From NCBI RefSeq assembly GCF_004362015.1, contig NZ_SNWW01000008.1:62001-126000 (forward strand): a stretch of DNA of 64,000 bases, written 5' to 3'. Positions 1-7,553 of this stretch are shown in pieces. The notes under the pieces are model-generated. The model saw only the letters and a list, made by a program, of their open reading frames with translations, had not been told where the DNA came from and did no database searches. Both the position numbers and the translations under genes were made by a program. Source of the DNA: Flavobacterium chryseum. GTDB taxonomy: Bacteria; Bacteroidota; Bacteroidia; Flavobacteriales; Flavobacteriaceae. The first letter of the stretch is position 1. Each line of letters opens with the position of its first letter.

Positions 1-739
1 ATTATTACCTCCTCCAGCCTATTTTAGTATGAATGTTGCCATGAACAAAACAGGTTATGAAAGCTTTGAATCTGTTTTGAATAACGGAATGAAAGCTATT
101 AATGCAAAAGATTTTGAGGCTGTAGCCGAAGAAACCGGAGCCTTAATTTTAGATACCAGAAAAAATGGTGATTTTAGTAAAGGATTTATTCCGCAATCTA
201 TAAATATCGGAATCAATGGTGATTTTGCACCGTGGGTTGGAACTTTAATTGCGAATGTAAAGCAGCCAATTATATTAGTTACAGAAGTTGGTTTGGAAGA
301 AGAAACCGTAACGCGATTGAGCCGTGTAGGTTTCGATTCGATTATTGGTCATCTTGAAGGCGGTTTCGAAGCCTGGCAAAAAGCTGGTTTTGAAGTTGAT
401 ACGGTTAACCGAATTTCTGCTGAACAATTTGCAAATGAATTCAAAATTGAAAAAGATAAAGTAATTGACATTCGCAAAGAAACGGAATACGAAGCAGAAC
501 ATATTGAAGATGCTTACAGTAAACCTTTGGCTTATATTAATGACTGGGTAAAAGACATTAATCCGAATGAGCATTTTTATTTGCATTGCGCCGGTGGATA
601 CCGCAGTATGATCGCGGCTTCGATTTTGCAGGCTCGCGGTTTCAGAAATTTTACCGAAATTGACGGTGGTTTTGGAGCAATTGCAAAGACTGATATTCCA
701 AAATCAGATTTTGTTTGCCAAAGTAAAGTATTAAAATAA
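1..739 (+). CDS. MBL-fold hydrolase with rhodanese domains, 3' part (5' end outside window)
   Basis: The reading frame is already open at base 2 (LLPPPAYF precedes the first Met), so the gene begins before the window and the Met at 29 is internal. The visible 245 residues contain two rhodanese-like repeats: the first around residues 40-110 (LDTRKNGDF, with no catalytic Cys visible), the second around 130-230, where LHCAGGYRS carries the active-site Cys loop. In Bacteroidota this tail, preceded by a Pro-rich linker, normally follows a metallo-beta-lactamase domain of the persulfide-dioxygenase/glyoxalase II type. It probably acts on sulfane sulfur in the cytoplasm. The two YeeE/YedE-type proteins directly downstream support a sulfur-handling cluster. 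The N-terminal metallo domain is inferred, not seen. Confidence 0.85.
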   Translation, partial: LLPPPAYFSMNVAMNKTGYESFESVLNNGMKAINAKDFEAVAEETGALILDTRKNGDFSKGFIPQSINIGINGDFAPWVGTLIANVKQPIILVTEVGLEEETVTRLSRVGFDSIIGHLEGGFEAWQKAGFEVDTVNRISAEQFANEFKIEKDKVIDIRKETEYEAEHIEDAYSKPLAYINDWVKDINPNEHFYLHCAGGYRSMIAASILQARGFRNFTEIDGGFGAIAKTDIPKSDFVCQSKVLK

Positions 740-741
740 AT

Positions 742-833
742 TTGAGGTACAGAGAGGCAAAGGTTCAAAGAGACAAAGTTATTCCTACGAATCTCTACCT
801 TTGAACCTCTGTCCCTTTGAACCTTTGAACCTT
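742..833. repeat. Intergenic word repeat with inverted halves
   Basis: The gap between the rhodanese gene and the first YeeE gene is filled by tandem words of the GAGGTTCAAAGG type. The left half reads as AGAGAGGCAAAGGTTCAAAG and the right half carries its complement words CTTTGAACCTCTG and CCTTTGAACCTTTG, so the transcript could fold into a long imperfect hairpin. The same words recur near 21954, 30180, 30383, 37253, 37719 and 46680. The role is unknown. Confidence 0.7.
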
Positions 834-838
834 AAAAT

Positions 839-1402
839 ATGCTAGAAATTATAAAAGAACCTTGGCCTTGGTACGTTGCAGGTCCGTTGATTGGATTAAC
901 TGTTCCAATTTTGTTGATTATCGGAAATAAATCTTTCGGGATTAGTTCGTCATTGCGACATATTTGTGCGATGTGTATTCCGGCGAATATTTCATTTTTT
1001 AAGTACGATTGGAAAAAGGAAAGCTGGAATTTATTCTTCGTTTTTGGAATTTTCCTTGGCGGAATTATCGCTGCTTATTTTTTAGCAAATCCAAATCCGG
1101 TTGAAATTACGCGGCAGCTTTCTGAGCAACTAGCTTCTTATGGCATTACGGATCATTCGGGATTATTGCCAAAAGAACTTTTTTCCTGGGAAAGTTTATT
1201 AACACTTCGTGGCTTTATCATGATTGTCGTTGGAGGATTTTTAGTTGGTTTTGGAACGCGTTACGCCGGAGGATGCACAAGCGGACATGCTATTATGGGA
1301 ATTTCGAACTTGCAATGGCCTTCTTTGGTAGCTACAATCTGTTTTATGATTGGCGGTTTTATTATGGCTAATTTGATTTTACCTTATATTCTTTCACTTT
1401 AA
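839..1402 (+). CDS. YeeE/YedE family membrane protein (sulfur compound transport), first subunit
   Basis: This is a 187-residue integral membrane protein with about four to five hydrophobic segments. It carries Cys-containing motifs typical of the YeeE/YedE (TsuA-like) family: ICAMCIP around residue 40-48 and GGCTSGHAI around residue 145. In the family such cysteines relay thiosulfate or sulfane sulfur across the inner membrane. Half-length YeeE proteins encoded as pairs are common in Bacteroidota. The partner follows after 11 bases, and the upstream gene is a rhodanese protein, so import or handling of thiosulfate or persulfide sulfur is the likely job. The substrate is inferred. Confidence 0.88.
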   Translation: MLEIIKEPWPWYVAGPLIGLTVPILLIIGNKSFGISSSLRHICAMCIPANISFFKYDWKKESWNLFFVFGIFLGGIIAAYFLANPNPVEITRQLSEQLASYGITDHSGLLPKELFSWESLLTLRGFIMIVVGGFLVGFGTRYAGGCTSGHAIMGISNLQWPSLVATICFMIGGFIMANLILPYILSL

Positions 1403-1413
1403 AAATTTCAAAA

Positions 1414-1893
1414 ATGACTCATTTAGAAAATAAAAATACAGATACTGAAGGAATCAACGGAAGTCAAATAAAAGATTCTGCATTTTCAAACCTAAAATAT
1501 CTTTTGGTCGGGATCTTTTTTGGAATTGTCTTCGTAAAAGCAGAAATCATTAGTTGGTTTCGTATTCAGGAAATGTTTCAGTTGCAATCCTTCTTTATGT
1601 ATGGCGTAATTGGAAGCGCGGTTGTGGTTGGAATAATTTCAATTCAATTGATTAAAAGATTTAATATTAAAACCATTCAGGGTGAAAAAATAGAAATTCA
1701 GCCCAAGACTTTCAGTAAAGGACAAATTTACGGTGGATTGATGTTTGGTTTTGGCTGGGCAATTACCGGAGCTTGTCCCGGACCTCTTTTCGCTCAAATA
1801 GGAACAGGAGTTACTGTAATTGTAGTTACTTTATTAAGTGCCATTCTGGGAACCTGGTTTTATGGGTTGATTAAAGATAAGTTGCCGCATTAG
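1414..1893 (+). CDS. YeeE/YedE-type (DUF6691-like) membrane protein, second subunit
   Basis: This 159-residue protein has a polar N-terminal tail of about 25 residues, then four hydrophobic segments. The motif GACPGPLFAQIG around residue 118 matches the Cys-containing signature of the second half of split YeeE/YedE transporters. It lies 11 bases after the first subunit and in the same direction, so the two are almost certainly co-translated and form one transporter with pseudo-twofold halves. A strong palindrome 29 bases after the stop may end the transcript. The substrate (thiosulfate or another sulfur species) is inferred from family and neighbours. Confidence 0.87.
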   Translation: MTHLENKNTDTEGINGSQIKDSAFSNLKYLLVGIFFGIVFVKAEIISWFRIQEMFQLQSFFMYGVIGSAVVVGIISIQLIKRFNIKTIQGEKIEIQPKTFSKGQIYGGLMFGFGWAITGACPGPLFAQIGTGVTVIVVTLLSAILGTWFYGLIKDKLPH

Positions 1894-1921
1894 GATTTTT
1901 ATCTTATTATATTACTATATC

Positions 1922-1954
1922 AAACCCGACAGGTTTTAAAAACCTGTCGGGTTT
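1922..1954. repeat. Perfect 14-bp palindrome, probable terminator or REP-like element
   Basis: AAACCCGACAGGTT (1922-1935) is followed by a 5-base loop and its exact reverse complement (1941-1954). The hairpin lies just after the YeeE pair and could stop transcription, although the following T tract is short. A related broken copy (ACCTAACAGG ... CCTTTTAGG) occurs near 16170, which suggests a dispersed element. Confidence 0.75.
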
Positions 1955-2059
1955 ACTTTGAAGTTAAAGTACTGCTATCCTACTTTGTTTGCGCAAAAAG
2001 GCTTCGACTTCGCTCAGCCTGACAAAAAACAATATACTAAAAGGTTTTCTCGTATCATG

Positions 2060-2163
2060 TTCTTGCGTGAGGGATAGGAGCTAACTGCCGAAGCAGTGCG
2101 GATAGCCCGACAGCATTTAAGAAAAGGCCTTAATGAACGCAAAGTACATTAAGGCCTTTTTTT
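2060..2163 (+). ncRNA. Candidate structured RNA ending in an intrinsic terminator
   Basis: No ORF covers this stretch. It contains GAGGGATAG (2070-2078) and GGATAGCCCGAC (2100-2111) flanking a perfect hairpin ACTGC-CGAA-GCAGT (2084-2097). The GGG and CCC of the flanks can pair around it. A strong hairpin with a T run (2122-2163) follows. From memory, a GAGGGATAG ... AGCCCGAC frame with a variable stem between recurs beside terminators in Flavobacterium genomes. Whether it belongs to a named RNA family (for example flavo-1) cannot be decided here. It could be a small RNA or a leader for glpD. Confidence 0.5.
2122..2163 (+). terminator. Intrinsic terminator after candidate RNA
   Basis: AAAAGGCCTTAATG and CATTAAGGCCTTTT form a 14-bp stem around a short loop (GAACGCAAAGTA minus pairing ends), followed by a T run. 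It is placed to end the candidate RNA upstream rather than a protein gene. Confidence 0.85.
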
Positions 2164-2251
2164 AAATGGTGGCACGCCCTACTCTTAAATTTATTTCTTT
2201 TAAATGTAATTATAACTCCACTCCTATTCATTCTAATTTATTTTGTTTCGT

Positions 2252-2259
2252 TAAGTTTG
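2252..2259 (+). promoter_or_regulatory. -7 element of glpD promoter
   Basis: TAAGTTTG fits the Bacteroidota -7 consensus TAnnTTTG and sits 39 bases before the glpD start. No TTG at the usual -33 distance is obvious. Confidence 0.5.
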
Positions 2260-2298
2260 TTTTAGAAATAATAAACGCCGAAAACAAAATACCGCAAG

Positions 2299-3876
2299 AT
2301 GAAACATTCAGAACAATTATTAAGATTAAAAAATACTGAAAACTGGGATGTAATTATAATAGGCGGCGGAGCTAGTGGTCTGGGAACTGCTCTGGATGCT
2401 GCAAGCAGGGGTTATAAAACAATTTTGGTTGAAGCCGTTGATTTTGCAAAAGGAACTTCGAGCAGGAGTACCAAATTAGTTCATGGAGGCGTACGTTATT
2501 TAGAACAAGGAGATATACACTTGGTGAAAGAAGCTTTGAAAGAAAGGGGCTTAATGGCAAAAAATGCAGGTCATTTAGTCAAAAATCAATCTTTTGTAAT
2601 TCCAAATTACAACTGGTGGGGCGGTTCTTTTTACACCATCGGGTTAAAAATTTATGATTTTCTGGCTGGGAATTTAAGTTTGGGGCGATCAGAATATATT
2701 TCGAAGAAGAAAACTATTGAAATGCTTCCTAATGTAGAAGAAAATGGTTTGGTAAGCGGCGTGATTTATCATGACGGGCAATTTGATGATTCTCGTCTGG
2801 CTATTAATATTGCTCAGACTGCGATAGAAAAAGGAGCTTGCATTGTAAATTACATAAAGGCTGTAAATTTATTGAAAGACGATAAAAACCAGGTTGTTGG
2901 CGTTCAGGTACAAGATCACGAAACGGGCGATAAATATGAATTGAAAGGTGCTGTGGTTATTAATGCAACTGGCGTTTTTACAAATTCGATCATGAAACTA
3001 AACGATATGGTTTATAAAAAATATATCGTTCCGAGCCAAGGAATTCATCTTGTGTTTGATAAATCTTTTTTACCTGGCGATCATGCTTTAATGATTCCAA
3101 AAACCAGTGACGGACGAGTTTTATTTGCTGTGCCATGGCATAACCGAATTGTTGTAGGTACTACAGATACACTAATTAAAAAACACAGTTTAGAACCTAT
3201 TGCATTAGAAAGTGAAATTGCATTTGTGTTAGAAACAGCACAGCGCTTTTTAGCAAAAAAACCAACAAGAGCAGATGTCTTATCCGTTTTTGCAGGTCTG
3301 CGTCCTTTAGCAGCGCCTAAGGAAGAAGGAAAAAGCACCAAAGAAGTTTCGAGAAGTCATAAGATTATTGTTTCAAAAACCGGACTGATAACCATTACGG
3401 GAGGAAAATGGACAACTTATAGAAAAATTGCCGAAGACATTATAAATAAAGCAATTAGTACCGGAAAACTCTCTAAAAAGCCGTGTATTACAGAGGATCT
3501 TGCCATTCATGGAAATAAAGTTACTACAAATTTAGACCGAAAAAGCCATTTATATATCTATGGTTCTGATATTTCTCAAATAATTGAATTACAGCAAAAC
3601 GAACCGGAATTAAACGAAAAAGTACATCCAGATCATGAATTTACGATGGCAGAAGTGGTTTGGGCTATTCGACATGAAATGGCAAGAACTGTAGATGATA
3701 TTTTAGCAAGACGCGTTCGCTTATTATTTTTAGATGCAAGAGCAGCAATTCAATCTTCAGAAAAAGTAGCAAGAGTGCTTGCTAAAGAACTTGGATGTAA
3801 TGAATCGTGGGTAAATAAAGAAGTTTTGAACTTCAAAAAGATATCGAAAGGATTTCTACTGTCTGAATTTCAATAA
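2299..3876 (+). CDS. glpD: Glycerol-3-phosphate dehydrogenase (FAD-dependent)
   Basis: This 525-residue flavoprotein oxidises sn-glycerol 3-phosphate to dihydroxyacetone phosphate and passes electrons to the quinone pool at the inner membrane. An N-terminal dinucleotide-binding motif IIGGGASGLG lies around residues 20-29. The family motif SSRSTKLVHGGVRYLEQG follows around 53-70, and TTDT and TGGKWTTYR lie further in. The length is normal for the family, with the C-terminal helical domain ending near the stop. It is monocistronic: the nearest genes on both sides are separated by a terminator upstream and an operator region downstream. Confidence 0.95.
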   Translation: MKHSEQLLRLKNTENWDVIIIGGGASGLGTALDAASRGYKTILVEAVDFAKGTSSRSTKLVHGGVRYLEQGDIHLVKEALKERGLMAKNAGHLVKNQSFVIPNYNWWGGSFYTIGLKIYDFLAGNLSLGRSEYISKKKTIEMLPNVEENGLVSGVIYHDGQFDDSRLAINIAQTAIEKGACIVNYIKAVNLLKDDKNQVVGVQVQDHETGDKYELKGAVVINATGVFTNSIMKLNDMVYKKYIVPSQGIHLVFDKSFLPGDHALMIPKTSDGRVLFAVPWHNRIVVGTTDTLIKKHSLEPIALESEIAFVLETAQRFLAKKPTRADVLSVFAGLRPLAAPKEEGKSTKEVSRSHKIIVSKTGLITITGGKWTTYRKIAEDIINKAISTGKLSKKPCITEDLAIHGNKVTTNLDRKSHLYIYGSDISQIIELQQNEPELNEKVHPDHEFTMAEVVWAIRHEMARTVDDILARRVRLLFLDARAAIQSSEKVARVLAKELGCNESWVNKEVLNFKKISKGFLLSEFQ

Positions 3877-4014
3877 TTTTAATTTTAAAATATCGTTAAA
3901 TATCAAATTATCAATATTTTACATTATAAAATATACTACTTTTATTTTCGTTTTTAAACAGGTTTCTTACACTTCAAAATCAATTTATTCTATTAACAAA
4001 AATTTAACATGACA

Positions 4015-4059
4015 TTTGTATATACAACTATCAAAAGTTATACATTTGTATATACAAAT
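4015..4059 (+). promoter_or_regulatory. Twin palindromic operators overlapping the marR promoter
   Basis: TTGTATATACAA occurs twice as a perfect palindrome (4016-4027 and 4046-4057); the second extends to a 16-bp palindrome (4044-4059). The centres are 30 bp apart, about three helical turns. The second copy contains the -7 element TACATTTG (4041-4048), and the first contains a TTTG (4015-4018) at roughly the -33 position. Binding would therefore block RNA polymerase. Autoregulation by the MarR protein encoded 16 bases downstream is the natural reading. Confidence 0.75.
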
Positions 4060-4074
4060 TATACACTTACAACT

Positions 4075-4530
4075 ATGACAATCGAAGAGGTTATAAAAAG
4101 TACAGTTAAGATGGATAATGCGAAAAAAGTTATTCTGAATATCATGTACACACAAAATGTGATTCAGGATCATTTCAATGAGTTGATAAGACCGTATGAT
4201 TTATCTGGAGAACAATATAATGTGCTACGCATATTAAGAGGACAAAAAGGAAATCCTGCTAACATGTGTATGATACAGGAACGCATGCTGGCCAAAACAA
4301 GCAACACAACCCGATTGGTAGACAAATTATTATTGAAGGATTATGTTACGAGAAATGTTTGCCCGGGAAATAGACGAAAAATTGAAGTAGCCATAACCCA
4401 AAAAGGGTTAGACGTATTAAAAGAATTAGATCCGAAAGTAGATAAACATGAACACTTATTTGCTGAGAATATAAGTACTGAAGAATTAGAATTACTAAAT
4501 CAATTATTAGAAAAATACCGAAATCAATAA
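4075..4530 (+). CDS. MarR family transcriptional regulator
   Basis: This is a 151-residue winged-helix repressor. The ORF can be extended upstream to 4009, but that extension would translate the operator/promoter region, so ATG 4075 (MTIEEVIKS) is chosen. The helix-turn-helix and wing cover about residues 50-105, including ERMLAKTSNTTRLVDKLL (recognition helix) and GNRRKIEVAIT (wing). Dimerisation helices lie at both ends. It precedes a nitroreductase by 11 bases and a YceI gene, a trio known from many flavobacteria. It probably senses a small phenolic, quinone or oxidant and controls all three genes through the two palindromes upstream. The ligand is unknown. Confidence 0.9.
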   Translation: MTIEEVIKSTVKMDNAKKVILNIMYTQNVIQDHFNELIRPYDLSGEQYNVLRILRGQKGNPANMCMIQERMLAKTSNTTRLVDKLLLKDYVTRNVCPGNRRKIEVAITQKGLDVLKELDPKVDKHEHLFAENISTEELELLNQLLEKYRNQ

Positions 4531-4541
4531 AATTAATATTT

Positions 4542-5174
4542 ATGAGTACATTATTAGAGAATTTAAACTGGAGATATGCAACAAAAAAGTTTGATGCAAC
4601 AAAAAAAATATCTTCATCTGATTTAAATACTTTGAAAGAAGCTGTTAGATTAGCTGCTTCTTCATACGGACTACAACCTTACAAAGTTATTATTGTAGAA
4701 AATCCTGAAATCAGAGAGCAATTAAAAGCGGCTGCATACGGACAAACTCAGATTACAGATGCGTCGCAAATATTTGTATTTGCAAATGATTTAAATGCTG
4801 GCACGGAATCTGTAAGTGCATACATTAAGAACATTAGCGAAACAAGAGGAATTCCTACTGAGGCTTTAGGTGGTTTTGCAGACATGATGAATGGGGTAAT
4901 TTCAAACTTATCTCAAGATGCTAAAAACATCTGGACAGCAAAACAAACTTATATCGCTTTAGGAACTCTGTTAGCAGCTGCAGCTGAATTAAAAATTGAT
5001 GCAACGCCAATGGAAGGATTTAATGCTGCTGCATTTAATGAAATCTTAGGTTTCGATAAACTAGGTTTAAACGCTTCAGTTATTGCTACTGTAGGTTACA
5101 GACATGATGAGGACGACGCTCAGCATTTCAAAAAAGTTAGAAAATCACACGAAGAATTATTTATCACACTATAA
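4542..5174 (+). CDS. Nitroreductase family NAD(P)H-dependent oxidoreductase
   Basis: This 210-residue FMN-dependent enzyme resembles NfsB/YfkO-type nitroreductases. The opening motif LNWRYATKKFD (residues 7-17) gives the FMN-phosphate-contacting Arg and Lys seen in the family. AASSYGLQPYKVIIV follows around 38-52 and TPMEGF lies around 156-161. Members reduce nitroaromatics, quinones or other electrophiles with NAD(P)H, normally as homodimers in the cytoplasm. The gene begins 11 bases after marR and is presumably under its control. The physiological substrate cannot be told. Confidence 0.92.
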   Translation: MSTLLENLNWRYATKKFDATKKISSSDLNTLKEAVRLAASSYGLQPYKVIIVENPEIREQLKAAAYGQTQITDASQIFVFANDLNAGTESVSAYIKNISETRGIPTEALGGFADMMNGVISNLSQDAKNIWTAKQTYIALGTLLAAAAELKIDATPMEGFNAAAFNEILGFDKLGLNASVIATVGYRHDEDDAQHFKKVRKSHEELFITL

Positions 5175-5204
5175 TTATTATTAATCCAAATTCAATTTAA
5201 CAAC

Positions 5205-5774
5205 ATGAAAAATTTAAAAACAATTGCAATAGCATTATTCGTAGCAGTGGCTAGCGTTTCAGTAAACGCACAAACTAAACAAATCGACGTATCTTCTAGT
5301 ACTATCAAATGGGTAGGTAAAAAAGTAACCGGAGAACACTCAGGAACAGTAAATTTCAAAGACGGATCTATCATTTTCAAAGGAAAAAAATTAACTGGTG
5401 GTAGTTTTACTGTTGACATGACTTCATTAACTTCTACTGATTTAACTGGAGAATACCAAGGAAAACTGAATGGTCACTTAAAAGCTGACGATTTCTTTGG
5501 AACTGACAAATATCCAACTTCAAAATTAGTTTTCAAAAAAATTGGAACTACGAAAACTGCTAATGTTTATGCTGTAACAGCTGATTTAACTATCAAAGGA
5601 ATCACTAAACCAGTAGTTTTTAATCTTACTGTAAACCCAAATAGTGCTACAACTGCATTTAAAGTTGACAGAACTAAATACGATATCAAATACAACTCTG
5701 GTAACTTCTTCGAAAACTTAGGAGACAAAACTATCAATGATGATTTCGAATTAACTGTAGCTTTGAAATTCTAA
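5205..5774 (+). CDS. YceI family periplasmic lipocalin-like protein
   Basis: This 189-residue protein has a clear signal peptide (MKNLKTIAIALFVAVASVSVNAQ, cleavage near residue 22-23) followed by a YceI beta-barrel domain. WVGKKVTGEHSGTVNF opens the domain and KYPTSKLVFKKI and DLTIKGITKPVVFNL are typical family strands. YceI proteins bind long-chain isoprenoids in the periplasm. The gene is the last of the MarR-nitroreductase-YceI set, 30 bases after the nitroreductase, and is followed by a strong terminator. Joint control suggests a response to quinone-like or membrane-active compounds. Confidence 0.92.
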   Translation: MKNLKTIAIALFVAVASVSVNAQTKQIDVSSSTIKWVGKKVTGEHSGTVNFKDGSIIFKGKKLTGGSFTVDMTSLTSTDLTGEYQGKLNGHLKADDFFGTDKYPTSKLVFKKIGTTKTANVYAVTADLTIKGITKPVVFNLTVNPNSATTAFKVDRTKYDIKYNSGNFFENLGDKTINDDFELTVALKF

Positions 5775-5803
5775 TATTTCACACTTACTAATTCATTATA
5801 TTG

Positions 5804-5843
5804 AAGAAACCCTAATAGTTTGTGCTATTAGGGTTTCTTTTTT
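5804..5843 (+). terminator. Terminator of marR-nitroreductase-yceI operon
   Basis: AAGAAACCCTAATAG and CTATTAGGGTTTCTT form a 15-bp perfect stem with a 6-base loop followed by T residues. Confidence 0.92.
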
Positions 5844-5928
5844 ATATTATTTACAAAAATTTGATGTTATTAACGTTAAGGTAACACTTTCGTAATAACA
5901 GATGATTCTTTGATTAACATCTGCACTT

Positions 5929-5936
5929 TAATTTTG
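5929..5936 (+). promoter_or_regulatory. -7 element before secreted protein gene
   Basis: TAATTTTG matches TAnnTTTG, 29 bases before the start codon at 5965. A TTTG at 5909-5912 lies upstream but the 16-bp spacing is shorter than usual. Confidence 0.45.
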
Positions 5937-5964
5937 AGATATAAAAAAAATCAAAAAATTAGAA

Positions 5965-7257
5965 ATGAAAATCAGAGTTATGAAAACAAAAATAAGCATT
6001 GCAGTTCTGAGCCTTCTAAGTACTTTTTTTCTTCAGGCACAACAAACAAAAGGAATAGTGGGGAATACTAACTGGCTGGCTAACTGGACCAATTTTAAAC
6101 CTGCTAGTTTAGAATATAGCGAAGCTTCAAATATAATTGCAGGAACGATCGATAAGGACACAAAATTATTAAAACGCAATACTTACCAATTGGTTGGTGT
6201 GGTTTATGTAACTAACAATGCAGTTTTAACAATTGAGCCGGGAACTGTAATTCGTGGTGATGATAAAAGTTGTGGAACTCTTGTTATTACAAACGGTTCA
6301 AAAATAATTGCGGAAGGATTGGAAACTGATCCTATCGTTTTTACTTCAAATAAAGAAAAAGCAGACAGAAAGCCGGGAGATTGGGGCGGAATAATTATTA
6401 TGGGAAAAGCTCCTATAAATAATCTGGGAGGTTTACACACTCTTCCTTTTGATTTAGAACCAGTTTTGAATCATTATGGAGGTCAGGATCCAGAGGACAA
6501 TTCAGGTATTTTGAAATTTGTGAGAATTGAATTTTCAGGCAGAAAACTAAGTGCTTTGAAAGAACTAAACGGGCTTTCATTGGCCGGTGTTGGAAGAAAA
6601 ACAGTTTTAAATAATATTCAGATAAGTTTTTCAAACGACGATTCATTCGAATGTTATGGCGGAGATTTAAACATGAGCAACTTAATATCGTACAGAACTA
6701 CTGATGATGATTTCGATTTTACACAAGGAGCACAAATTAATATCAGTAATAGCATCGCGATTCGTCACCCATTTTCATCAGATATTTCAGGTTCAAGATG
6801 TTTTGAAGTCGATTCATATGATAAAATTGGAAATACTGATATGACTAAAAAAATGACTAAAATAAATGCGAGCAATATTACTTTGGTTAATTTAGAAGAA
6901 AACAATCAAGGTCTTGTGAGAGAGTCTCTTCATATTAGAGAAAACACGTATTTTAATATGACAAACAGTATCATTGCAGGTTTTTCTCCTTTTGCTTTAT
7001 TAGAATCAAACGTGGGAAGCACACCAGAAAATTTATCTAAAATAACTTTCAAAAATTTGATCGTTAATAGTTGTAATGGCGGAATTACAAGTGAATCATC
7101 AAGTAATGATTCATCAATTCAAAGTTATTATAATAAACCGGAGTCAGGTATAAGTTATACTAGAATCAAAAACAGTGATTTGTTTATAATGCCGAATATC
7201 AAAGTAAACCCTGATTTTAGAGCAAATGTAAACAACACAATTGCAATTGGAAATTAA
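5965..7257 (+). CDS. Secreted protein of unknown function, beta-helix-like
   Basis: The 430-residue product has a signal peptide (hydrophobic stretch ISIAVLSLLSTFFLQ then AQQ). A second Met at residue 6 (5980) is an equally good start. The mature part is rich in short strand-like repeats with Asn/Gly turns: AVLTIEPGTVIRG, LVITNGSKIIAEG and NLISYRTTDDDFDF. These are typical of right-handed parallel beta-helix proteins and of a Bacteroidota family of exported repeat proteins. No catalytic motif or C-terminal T9SS sorting domain was recognised. It stands alone between two transcription units, so context does not help. Confidence 0.75.
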   Translation: MKIRVMKTKISIAVLSLLSTFFLQAQQTKGIVGNTNWLANWTNFKPASLEYSEASNIIAGTIDKDTKLLKRNTYQLVGVVYVTNNAVLTIEPGTVIRGDDKSCGTLVITNGSKIIAEGLETDPIVFTSNKEKADRKPGDWGGIIIMGKAPINNLGGLHTLPFDLEPVLNHYGGQDPEDNSGILKFVRIEFSGRKLSALKELNGLSLAGVGRKTVLNNIQISFSNDDSFECYGGDLNMSNLISYRTTDDDFDFTQGAQINISNSIAIRHPFSSDISGSRCFEVDSYDKIGNTDMTKKMTKINASNITLVNLEENNQGLVRESLHIRENTYFNMTNSIIAGFSPFALLESNVGSTPENLSKITFKNLIVNSCNGGITSESSSNDSSIQSYYNKPESGISYTRIKNSDLFIMPNIKVNPDFRANVNNTIAIGN

Positions 7258-7353
7258 GTACTTAAAAAGTCATTTCTAATAAAATCTAACAAATTTCAGG
7301 ATTTAGAAAAGTTTTTTTTGAAATTTTATGTATTCTAATCCAAATTACATTTA

Positions 7354-7361
7354 TATCTTTG
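7354..7361 (+). promoter_or_regulatory. -7 element of the trp operon promoter
   Basis: TATCTTTG is a perfect TAnnTTTG element. A start of transcription near 7366-7370 would leave about 10 bases before the leader peptide ATG at 7379. Confidence 0.65.
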
Positions 7362-7378
7362 TGATATCAAAATAAGTT

Positions 7379-7435
7379 ATGAAAACAATAATGAACAATA
7401 CTTGGTGGTGGAAGAATTTACGTCAAACGTCGTGA
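7379..7435 (+). CDS. trpL: trp operon leader peptide (18 aa, three consecutive Trp)
   Basis: ATG at 7379 opens an 18-codon ORF, MKTIMNNTWWWKNLRQTS, ending in TGA at 7433-7435. Codons 9-11 are TGG TGG TGG (7403-7411). Three Trp codons in so short an ORF, directly before a terminator hairpin and trpE, mark it as an attenuation leader. Ribosome stalling at these codons when charged tRNA-Trp is scarce would cover GGAAG (7410-7414) and so choose the antiterminator fold. It is too short for usual gene callers. Confidence 0.9.
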   Translation: MKTIMNNTWWWKNLRQTS

Positions 7436-7506
7436 ACTAAGCTTCCTATGGTATTTTCAAAACTATAAATATAAAAGGCTTGTCATCACGACAAGCCTTT
7501 TTTTTT
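7410..7506 (+). promoter_or_regulatory. trp transcription attenuator
   Basis: Three competing pairings can be drawn. Pause stem 1:2 is GGAAG (7410-7414) with CTTCC (7442-7446). Antiterminator 2:3 is TAAGCTT (7438-7444) with AGGCTTG (7476-7482), seven pairs including two G-U. Terminator 3:4 is AAAAGGCTTGTC (7473-7484) with GACAAGCCTTTT (7490-7501), loop ATCAC, followed by a run of nine T residues from 7498. The shared segment 2 overlaps both partners, as in classical trp attenuation. Stalling on the Trp codons would mask segment 1 and favour readthrough into trpE. Confidence 0.85.
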
Positions 7507-7553
7507 GGTCAAAACTTAAGCAGAAAATAATTAAAAACTAAAAAACGAATACT

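Noticed and set aside
4009..4074. 22-codon N-terminal extension of the MarR gene
   Set aside because: It contains both palindromic operators and the promoter, so it cannot be in the mRNA.
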